From Glandiceps talaboti (Eukaryota > Hemichordata > Enteropneusta > Spengelidae): DNA of 64,000 bases. The stretch lies in the NCBI RefSeq assembly GCF_964340395.1, contig NC_135556.1, positions 26,154,223-26,218,222 of the forward strand, written 5' to 3'. Shown piece by piece: positions 55,601 to 64,000 of this stretch. The notes beneath the pieces were generated by a model. The model saw nothing but the letters and a program-made list of their open reading frames with translations. It was not told the origin of the DNA and did no database searches. Every line of letters begins with the position of its first letter. Positions within the stretch are counted from its first letter, which is position 1. The position numbers were made by a program, and so were the translations under genes.

Positions 55601-58600
55601 ATTTGCCGTCGAGCAGAACTTTCCTTTCCATTTACATCTAGATAGAATGACAGTTGAAAATTTGAGAAATACGATCTCGATTACACATACATTTAATTAT
55701 TTTTTTAATTATTTTTTTAATTGTTGGATAAAATAGCCTCCGTAAAATCACAAACAAAACCCTTACAAAGAGAGAAATCTTGTCCTGACGAGTATTGTGT
55801 ACAGTGAGATTAATTTTCCCGAAATAATGTTCGAAAATCTTAACAATTGGATACCATTGCAGGAAATAACGGGCATTTCATAAATCTTAGGTTTTGGAGT
55901 TATTTCACTATTTTACATTAATCGCATAATATTACGCACGATACCACGAAACACCGAGTTGAAACTTGTTCCTCGTCCATTATTCACGGGACACACGAAA
56001 TGTTAACGTTCAGCACCTTCAAATAAAACTATCAGGAGTGATCATAAGTGATCTGATATATTACATATATCGGTACATGTCTGCGGACTCCCACGTGTCC
56101 ATGGCAAGGACCTCCACTGAAAAAAATGTACTTAAGAAATTCTCCATCATGTAATCGAAGTAATGAAAGGAACTGACTCACAGGATAATCATATCGTCTT
56201 TTTGATGTCCATATCTATATACGAGTTCTGTCAAATTGCTGACGGAGTCGAAGGTAAAATTCTCCAAAATGCTCTCGTTAGTGACTTCCTCTGTTACCAG
56301 GGGATACAGTAACCTCAGTATATCAGTGATATCCTGTCCTTCCTTGTTTTCTAGCTCTTTTCTTCTTTGAACATTGTTTTCGAGAAAAAAAGTAACAAAA
56401 ATATGAAATATTAGTTCGCAGTCCTATTATATGTCAAGAAGAAGTTTAGGCTCACTACATTAAACTTTTCTTCACCTGTTACGTTCTACTCAACTGCACT
56501 GTCCTTGTACTTTACGTTCAGTCCCTGTGTACGTATTCTGGTCAGCAAAGAAACGTCAAGCCTTTTTTTAATATAGTTCCGATAAACTGTAGACGTCAAT
56601 TTTGAAAGTATTCTGTCGCAAAGTTCATTAGCCTACGGCTTGTTTTTTCTTCGGGCGTGCTGTCGGCTTTCGGCTTTGTTCGTCAACTCTCCGATGCACA
56701 GCCCGAGGTCTTGTACAAGACTAGCCGATGCCCGACGTAAAATTTATGTAAAAGAGGAAACAGCGAACAAGCAGAATAAAATGAGCCAAGTTTCAGCTTC
56801 CTCCTAAATCAGATTTTAATCAGATTGATTAGTTTCCCGAGACAATAGAACTACTCATTTAGTGTAATTCATCGCATGAAAACACAACACTTCGAATTCT
56901 CAATAAATTATTAGGATTCCATGAATGAATTAATCATCGGTATAATAGAGCTGATTTCATCACCCAGAATTTTCTTCTACTCCGAGTTTCGTCTCCACCA
57001 CTTCAAACTCCAGCATGGTTGAAAGATATTTGAACACTGAGTTGACTACGCTTTTGCAAATAACACAGTCTATTTATTTTGAATATTGATAAACAGATTT
57101 TTAAAAATGTATATGCTCGTTAGAAGGAATCATACCATGGCTACACCATTTACTAATTTGGAACTGTTAAATGAGAAGCGTTGTGGACGAATTTTACAGT
57201 AAGGTGGTAGTTCATTACGTGAAATAGTCAATTCAAAAGAAAGAACTCCCATCAGTGAAAGCATAATGCCAACTTTTTCGAATTTTTAAAAATATCGTGT
57301 AACTTTCTGTACGGTTCGGTTAGTTTCTTATTTTTAAAACTAATAAAATATCATTTCATTCAAAAAATACGAAAATATTGTTTCATGCAAGATCTGTCGG
57401 TTCTACAATATACTATGATACAGTTGTACACTAGTTGATGTCTTTTACTTACTGTGTATATCCCTTAAATCTTGATAAATATATTTCTCCTTTACGATTG
57501 AACAATCCCAAGAGACTGGACAAGGAAGTCGATGTGTCATTATCGACACATGTAATTGACAACGTCTTCCGTTAAAGTAATCAACTTTGTTCAATTTACG
57601 AGATGAACACTCGATTCAAGTGAGAGTTACGTTAACAGATAGCTGATAACATGAGTTCGTTGACGCCTTACCTGTTAACCAACATGCAAATGCACGCTAG
57701 GCCCATTGACATTGGAGAAAGCTCTCAACGTCTCTGCTTGGCCCATCCGATAAAAAAACAGTAATAATTTTTTTACTAAATCATGTCAATTTCTATGACG
57801 TTTTCACAGTAATGCAACCTTTTACTTTATTACACAAATAATTATGGTATATTATCATATTTGATCTTGAGTATGAACAATAGTAAATGATCTGAAGTGA
57901 TAACGTCTGAATAATCTATCTAATATTTGGTCTTAGTATGGTTTGATAAGTTTCCCTTATTTCCTTATTCCCCGATAATTTCTGTGCTACTTTTGACGTC
58001 GTCTTTATTTCCGTGACACACCTTTACATTAGTGACAACCGAAGTTAAAATATCTATCACGCAATAAGGGAATACCTATAACCTTAGAACGTTATTTTCT
58101 TTGTTCATCAAAATATCGTATTTTCATACTGTTGCTATAGTGACCAGTTTGATATAAACGTTTGGCTGTGGATAATGTTCAAGCCGTCACTATAATGTCT
58201 AATAGATATTAAAATTCGTAATTCACACTGACTTAATTTTCGTAAGCGATCAGTAAATTTGATGTCATGTACTGGATTATTTCTATCGGTTTAATTAATC
58301 GGTATATCACTTTTCAATATGGAACATAATCTTTCAGATAAATGACAAATTATAGATTTCCGAATGAAACTTTATTATATCCTTGTTTGTCGTTACTTGT
58401 ATGCGAGGATAATATTAATTTAGGTTAAACATATCTAATGTAACTCTACATCCTGGATCAATCTGTTTCAAATAGTGGCACAAAGCTGTAGCATCTTGTC
58501 GATGACATTTTTTGTAAAAAGACGGAATACACTGCGTCATGTAAACCCCCGAAAGGTTTATTAAAATCTGTACTTTATTCCCCCTGCCCATTCTCATTCA

Positions 58601-59347
58601 AAGAAATCTTTACAACTATTTTTGTCGAACCGTGAGACATTTTTTTAGAAGTTAACTAGCTTCTATTTTACATGCTAAAACTGTCAGTTGAGTTCTATAA
58701 TTGAAATAAGTAATGACGTCACAAATGTCCTTTCATTACTACAGGTGATTAGTCTGAATTTTAATGAAGAGAACACTAACCTTACTACTCATTCATTTCA
58801 CTTAAATAACACGGGTTATTTTCTAGTATAATTTACGTCTTAGATGACAGGTTAATCTTTTTCATTTTTCTTCTTCAAATTTAGACATTTTTACCAACAC
58901 AGGTGTACAGTTTCTCTTTGAAGATTCTTACAATTTTATGTGAATATAAACATACCCTACAAGTACTAATTCCAATAAGTAAACAAATATTAATTTTTAT
59001 TAATAACTTAGTGACTCTGTATATGGGTGTCCCTTCCTTGAACTTACGAATTATTCCATTTTACAACATGTTAATCTCATAGATCTTTAGTTCTGCCGAA
59101 AACATTTCAAAACAGGTTTATTTTTAATTTCCAAATTGCCTAACAACATGATGCGCGTGGCGACTATTTTACTTTCTTATGGTGTACATTTTTCAAAAAG
59201 AGTACAAAAAGCTAGCTTGGAAACAGTTGATTGGTGTGCAAATATGGCGAAGCTGATTCGTGAATGATAGTATTTTCTAATATTGGAGTTTGATAAGTGG
59301 TACAGTCTGCTTATATAGAGCAACTGTGTTGACAAACAGACAGATAG

Positions 59348-59403
<56 letters not shown>

Positions 59404-59612
59404 CATTTATTACCCATTTACACTAAAGGAGAATTGACACTTACCTCAACAAGTTCATGTTACAAATTGTAACTGCTGGAAAGGGCAAATCCTTTGCATA
59501 TCTAATGTTGACGTCAACACTCACTGGGTAAGTCACATAAAGACTAACACACCTTACGATTTGATATATCAGAACACCTGCACCAGTTAATACAACAAGT
59601 AACCAGAAACAC
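48540..59612 (-). CDS. DEG/ENaC family sodium channel, ASIC/BASIC-like (TM1 to stop; first exon not located)
   Basis: DEG/ENaC subunits form trimeric sodium channels at the plasma membrane, gated by acid, peptides, bile acids or force. Nine minus-strand exons join in phase: 59445-59612, 56182-56364, 55513-55637, 54119-54300, 53599-53743, 50549-50605, 49944-50097, 49360-49451 and 48540-48685 (stop TGA at 48542-48540), about 417 aa. In order they show TM1 (CFWLLVVLTGAGVLIYQIV), the post-TM1 motif LPFPAVTICNMN, CHTFNSG, IHNPNDLP...GFAVPPGSHT, PAPYGTC, the thumb cysteines (CQIECLTKYIVSKCGC, APLCSAEL, DYCNCPVPC), LDIFFEELSYEEI, DIGGSMGLLLGAS with the GAS selectivity filter, TM2, and a short C-terminus. 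The domain order and length fit ASIC5/BASIC and ASIC; the gating ligand cannot be told. The cytosolic N-terminus with the family HG motif (about 40-50 aa) must lie upstream. Candidates near 59847-59901 (TSMSHGIHE, phase does not fit) and 60790-60840 (phase fits, motif weak) are both unproven. Confidence 0.93.
49600..49760. repeat. CCT/CCCG-rich and (CTGT)n tract
   Basis: A pyrimidine-rich leader (CCTCC, GCCCGCCC) grades into CTGT and CTGC repeats, in the DEG/ENaC intron between the exons at 49360-49451 and 49944-50097. Confidence 0.92.
50466..50573 (-). repeat. 35-bp tandem triplication that includes a 5' splice site
   Basis: Three copies of a unit containing TTACCCAGATGTGGTAG and ATAGCAATAACACATTCAC are present. 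Read on the minus strand, each includes CTACCACATCTGGGTAA, the end of the 57-nt channel exon (50549-50605) and its GTAAGTG donor. The rightmost copy is the used one by phase; the two downstream copies are possible alternative donors. Confidence 0.9.
50937..51752. repeat. 29-bp minisatellite, about 28 copies
   Basis: The unit ACAGTGCAGTATCTGGATAT then TACATCGTA repeats with variants (CATGGTA, CATCATA, CATCGCA, TCTAGATA) in a DEG/ENaC intron. Variant types cluster in runs, the pattern expected from unequal exchange or slippage. Confidence 0.97.
51876..53036. other. Region bounded by inverted TGCGGGT-type repeats
   Basis: On the left, TGTGCGGGTTGCGGGCC and TGCGGGTTACTG; on the right (52968-53032), repeated GACCCGCAAATT and GACCCGCAG, the inverse. 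The foldback MITE lies between them. It may be a non-autonomous element of about 1.2 kb carrying the MITE, or two unrelated GC-rich repeats. Confidence 0.3.
51945..52184. mobile_element. Foldback MITE, copy 2
   Basis: This 240-bp relative of the element at 17661-17888 has the same GACTGTCGACAGTCGCTC ends, the same TTATCTAAACTCC arm and TA on both flanks. Its centre differs, with repeated GGGCCTTCGGCACTCGA. It is better preserved at its right end than copy 1. It lies in a DEG/ENaC intron just past the 29-bp array. Confidence 0.87.
54400..54485. repeat. (GTT)n/(GTC)n triplet repeat
   Basis: Alternating blocks of GTT and CGT/GTC units lie in the DEG/ENaC intron upstream of the exon at 54119-54300. 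Confidence 0.93.
59334..59402. repeat. (ACAG)n microsatellite
   Basis: About 16 ACAG units end 43 bp downstream (in the gene's sense) of the TM1 exon of the DEG/ENaC gene. Confidence 0.95.
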
Positions 59613-60538
59613 CTACAGATATGCAAAGCAGACATATATATGGTAGACGCAGGGACGTATAAACACACAATAAGTTCCTAGAGCCAGCACTTGCTTCTCT
59701 GTATGGGAGCGTATATTTTTGCATAGACTCTCAACCAACTGGTTGGAAGGTCTATGGTTTTTGACAAGACGGTTACAAACCAAATGATCTAGCTTGGAAT
59801 ACAATTTACAGTAAATGTCCATCACGTAGAGTTGTTGTTTTATGTGAGAATTTAAGCTTGGCCTACAGTTACGTTCATGGATCCCGTGTGACATTGATGT
59901 ATTCGCCTGTATGTAGTGCTATATACTTTTTTATTGTCCATTCGTTACATCATATATCAACTATCTCTTCGATACTCTTGTATAAGTGTCAGACTAGAAG
60001 ACATACTTTGAAAATGAAAGTGGAAGTTAGGGGCATTCTATGACTTTCATCGTCTACAGTAATATATAGTAGTTGCAAAGATAATATCACGGTTATGAAG
60101 TATAGTGGAAAACGTGGGGTATGAAGTATAGTGGAATTCCCACTCCCCGGGCAGGTCTAGGGGTGTCGGGTTATAAATCAATTTGTTCGAATTGATGTAT
60201 ATTACACAAATGTAAGAAAATCTTACAGTAGGATGAATAAAAAATGTTGATAGGTAAAGTGACTGTCGTTGATTTAGGTCCGGAGAAAATGTATAATGAT
60301 ATAGAGAAAAAAACAATATATCAACATTACAAGTACATTCAAAGGTCAGAAATGACAACAAAAGACGATAATTCGTATGCTTTACGCATCTCATCAAGTT
60401 ACACTAAATTAATACATTACTGAAACTGGACTCAAGGGGGCCATTTGGGGTTAGGTAAAGCGTAACGAACCCACTTGTTGGATATGACGAGAAAACTATG
60501 CTTGACATACGAGAAATGAAATTGATTTCACGTATACT

Positions 60539-60780
60539 TCAACTGGCAACTATTACTCACTAGGGATATCAATGTATGTTCAAAGTATACATAAAGATCA
60601 CATGTATTAATATTCTGTCAATTGGCAATTATTACTCACTAGAGATATGAATGTATGTTCAAAGTATACATAAAGATCACATGTATTAATATTCTGTCAA
60701 CTGGTAATTATTACTCACTAGAGATATGAATGTATGTTCAAAGTATACATAAAGATCACATGTATTAATATTCTGTCAAG
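60539..60780. repeat. 79-bp minisatellite, 3 copies
   Basis: Units contain GGCAATTATTACTCACTAGA, GATATGAATGTATGTTCAAA and GTATACATAAAGATCACATG. They lie upstream of the DEG/ENaC TM1 exon, next to a candidate N-terminal exon at about 60790-60840. Confidence 0.93.
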
Positions 60781-61754
60781 AATAAAGAGTATACCTTTCA
60801 TTAAGTTTGACATCGTGCTGGTCACGAGCTGCCTCGATCTGACATCCTACGTCATGCAATGCCTAGTACGTACGTCTGGAAGGCCATGGCTCGAAATAAA
60901 TCAAGTTGAACTGTCAATCAACTTTACGTACATTTAAGTCGGTCAAATATTTTTTTTTTAAATCAAAAAAATATAATAAGGAAATTGTTATATGATGTGC
61001 TAAAACATGTACACAGTTGAATTTATTCAGTAAATTAGACCACTGGTCCATTAATATGTAGTATGAAATTCAGAAGAAATTGGGAAAGAGAGTTACAAAG
61101 GAGATTATCAAAGTTTACAGCATTGCTTCTACATATAACTAAAACAGAGGGTACATGAATGTAGTTATTACTGTTTTACTTAATTTCAATGGTCTTTGAA
61201 TCACTTTTCATTAATAGGCATACATTTTAACGTTTTGCGATCGCACTGATTACAGGACGAACAAGTTCAAAATCAAATTTCAGCAAAATGTAAATGTGAT
61301 TTTTATTCTTAGAAAACAGTGAACACAGTGTATATTTAGGGTTTAATGGTAAAGTATGATTAACATTAACCTCTTTTGGTCTTTGCCTGATCATTCTCAT
61401 GACTGTAACATAGGGACATTATACGCTTTATATTCAGGGATATTTGCTAATTTTTAATACTGTATTTTATGTTTTGCCCTGTCCTAGAGATTAATAATGG
61501 CTAAAAACACAATAATAATGACTATGAAATGCCAACAAGATTGTCATTAGTTCGATATAACCAGTTTCACAGTGTTGTCACAAATCTCTTGGTACCATGG
61601 TAATACACGTAATATAATATGCAATATTCTGACTGCCAATAGTTCAATGTTAATATAATACCTATCTAGTCGGGATTTTTTCATGCAATGTGTCAGTTTT
61701 CTCATAACTTCATCAAACAAGCAATAATCGTCTATCTGTATATAAAGGCTTATT

Positions 61755-61865
61755 ACTGTCGATTTCGACGATGACGAATAATAGCTGTCGATTTCGACGA
61801 TGACGAATAATAGCTGTCGATTTCGACGATGACGGATGATAGCTGTTGATTCGACGATGACGGAT
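61755..61865. repeat. 29-bp minisatellite, about 4 copies
   Basis: The unit TGTCGATTTCGACGATGACG plus AATAATAGC contains the palindrome-like TCGATTTCGA. It is CpG-rich compared with its surroundings. Confidence 0.92.
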
Positions 61866-62491
61866 TAACTCGCAATATTGAAATCTCCAATTGGAAATAA
61901 AATCCCATAAATGGAATATTCGTAAGCTATGTATTATCCTGGAGTATATTGTCATCACTGTGACAAAGATTTGCGAGCAATATGAAAGTAACCTTTCTTT
62001 AACAAAGATTTTCAGCCATGATTAGTTCTAAATATATATAGCCTGGGAATTATAGTTTAACAGACGACGGGCGGGATAATGCAGAACTAGTACCGATGGA
62101 ATCATAAATTTGCAGTACATATTTCCTTGTTTAACATATTGGCCACGGGGATGTCATTATCTAAGTTTTCTCAATCTAATACTTCCCCTGCTGGTGTTAT
62201 ATTTCTTCATATATATATATACACACACGCGTGTCATGATATACATCCATACTGCAACCTTGACTGGGAAGATCGATCACAGTACACTAGTAGTAATTAC
62301 ATGTAGTCTATATTGAGAGGATGGATATAAAATGAGAATTTATTGAGCGGTTGCCTTTTATGAGAGACATAATCAAACAATTAAAAACAGATAAAACTTG
62401 ACAAACAGCTTTCCCTTTCTTAAGAAGACGTGAGAAAATGACATATGTTTTTGTAAACATATTCCGTTGAGTCATAATTTCCAAGGTGACA

Positions 62492-62936
62492 GTGTATATG
62501 TTACACCCAATCTGTGAAACTGCCCAATTCATGAAATGTGCAATGTAACTTTGCCCAGTTCATGAAATAGTCACTCTTATGCAAATGAGAGTATAGATTA
62601 TGATCTAAAAGGGGCGAAATTAAATTTTTTGGGAATAGTTTTGAACTGGGGTGTTGATTATCGAACTCTATTAAAACACAAGCTACACTGAATTATTATA
62701 AAATAAAAATTGTGAAGTGATGAGTTTGTAAATACATGATAATAAAGTTGTTTGATTTTTATTATTTTTTGTGTGTGTCCTGTAAAAGATGCTCATTTCA
62801 TGTACTTGGCATATCTTACCATACCCACTTCATAACCTGGGCAACACGATTGACTATTTCATGAACTGGCATGAGCAAAGTTATCTACCCATTTCATGAA
62901 CTGGGCAATTTCACAGATTAGGTGTAACATATACAC
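62492..62936. mobile_element. 445-bp terminal-inverted-repeat element
   Basis: Arms of about 85 bp are inverted copies. The left starts GTGTATATGTTACACC and the right ends GGTGTAACATATACAC. Each arm also holds two direct copies of GCCCAGTTCATGAAAT. The roughly 260-bp centre is AT-rich and non-coding. This suggests a non-autonomous DNA transposon; no clear target duplication was seen. Confidence 0.8.
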
Positions 62937-63371
62937 CCAATCTGATTAAAATCCGATGTAGATGTCGGCTAATCATTCATTGCTATTGTACCTTCGTTAT
63001 TTTGCTTGAATTAACCTTCGTAGTACATGTTTACGTTTTTAGCCTGATCGCCTCCTAGGTCAGATTGTGTATACACCACACTGTGTAATAACCATATCCG
63101 GGAATCATATATGTAGCTAGGGATATCTTAGCATCAAACACATCAAACATGTCTGCACGATTGTCATAATGTCGATGTAGAGAGAGTGTAGTTCTCTAAA
63201 TTACCTTACTGAATCGTTCACGTCAGTTTATAATTCTCTCATCAGTGAACAATGATTGAGCATGCGCACACGAGTCTAAGATATTGTTGTAAACGAAAAT
63301 GAATTTTAAAAAAATGTCAATAAATTCCATACAGTGTATCTTGATCATTTTAGTGAATTCATGCATACAGC

Positions 63372-63628
63372 GTTTTTTGAAATACAAAGAATGGTCGCAA
63401 TAATTTAATTTACATTTGTTAGCTAGTAGCATATGCCTTGTGGTATGGCTTTCCGTTAGAGATATTGACCTTCTTTTTTCAACCTTTTGTATTATTCATC
63501 ATAATATTACTACGATTGAAGAATTTTTTGAAATACAAAGAATGGTCGCAATAATTTAATTTACATTTGTTAGCTAGTAGATGTCTTGCGGTATGGCCTT
63601 CCGTTAACGCGTTAGAGATATTGACGTT
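63372..63628. repeat. ~100-bp duplication
   Basis: TTTTTTGAAATACAAAGAAT through TTTACATTTGTTAGCTAGTA and GGTATGGC-TTCCGTTA occurs at 63374-63470 and again at 63527-63625 with a small insertion (ACGCGTTA). The copies are separated by about 55 bp. Confidence 0.9.
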
Positions 63629-64000
63629 CTGATATAATATTATTAAGTGTTATTAGAGGTTCTGGGGCGAGTTTTCCTCGATTGAAGAATTTTATATCTC
63701 TTATCTCCTTTACAAGTGTTGAATTTCTGACATGGGATATTCGTTCTCTCTGCAAATTAAAAACACCTTGTTGTCCATCTTGCTATAGCATGTCGTCATT
63801 GATCTATTTATGAGTTGAATTCGTCTCTACGTTATAAGGAGTTCTTCAGATGTACACATTTTCGTCATTTACTTCAATAAAATAGTTGTTGGCTAGGAAA
63901 CAAGCCTTAAGATGTAAAATTTGCAAAAATGATGGTTAAGAAAGTTGAGAATTCCATGAACAATAAAATTATTAATGAAAAAGGAAAAAGGATAGAAAAT

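Larger units (their letters stand above)
59613..64000. other. Upstream flank of the DEG/ENaC TM1 exon
   Basis: This should contain the first exon and promoter of the channel gene, but neither can be fixed. A 93-codon minus-strand frame from 59894 starts just after ANTSM and includes MSHGIHE, like the family HG motif, but offers no donor in the phase required by the TM1 exon. Minus-strand sequence at about 60790-60840 offers the right phase before a GTATAC donor (ARDQHDVKLNE). The rest is AT-rich with the repeats listed. No other gene is seen. Confidence 0.5.

Noticed and set aside
58415-58597. Small cysteine-containing minus-strand frame (YKKCHRQDATALCHYLKQ)
   Set aside because: It lies in a DEG/ENaC intron, the channel reading is complete without it, and there are no matching splice sites or family resemblance.

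Overview
The window is animal nuclear DNA. It is AT-rich, the genes are split by many GT-AG introns of a few hundred bases to a few kilobases, and the non-coding part is crowded with microsatellites, minisatellites, foldback (MITE-like) elements, a tRNA-derived SINE and a LINE 3' fragment. Nothing looks prokaryotic, organellar or viral. The protein families, a pre-duplication ELMOD1/2 gene and the repeat style suggest a marine invertebrate (ambulacrarian, cephalochordate or lophotrochozoan). The species cannot be fixed from the sequence alone.

Five genes are supported, each rebuilt exon by exon with consistent splice phases. (1) 403-11292, minus: the N-terminal 612 codons of THOC2, the large THO/TREX scaffold for mRNA export; the rest lies off the left edge. 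(2) 11376-19908, plus: complete ALKBH8 (11 exons, 744 aa; RRM, AlkB dioxygenase, Zn site and methyltransferase), a tRNA wobble-uridine modifier. Its start codon lies 83 bp from that of THOC2, so the two share a compact divergent promoter. (3) 23329-34629, plus: complete ELMOD1/2-type ARF-GAP (8 coding exons, 297 aa, including a 25-nt microexon). (4) 41600-43280, plus: two-coding-exon EamA/SLC35G-like membrane transporter (387 aa). (5) 48540-59612, minus: DEG/ENaC (ASIC/BASIC-like) sodium channel, nine exons covering TM1 to the stop; the exon for the cytosolic N-terminus is not securely located.

The ALKBH8-ELMOD adjacency matches human chromosome 11q22 (ALKBH8 next to ELMOD1) as I recall it, and is probably ancient microsynteny.

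The hunt found no new enzymatic system. The most distinctive feature is how often tandem duplication has hit exon borders: a copied AlkB exon end inside ALKBH8 intron 4, a copied C-terminus just past the ALKBH8 stop, a duplicated 3' splice site split by a LINE fragment, and a triplicated 5' splice site in the channel gene. Also notable are two copies of one foldback MITE, three further inverted-repeat elements, a SINE with three tandem tRNA-like heads, and a 51-bp array that stays open in frame up to an ELMOD microexon. Intergenic stretches (19.9-23.2, 34.6-41.6, 43.3-48.5 and 59.6-64 kb) hold repeats and no gene I can support.
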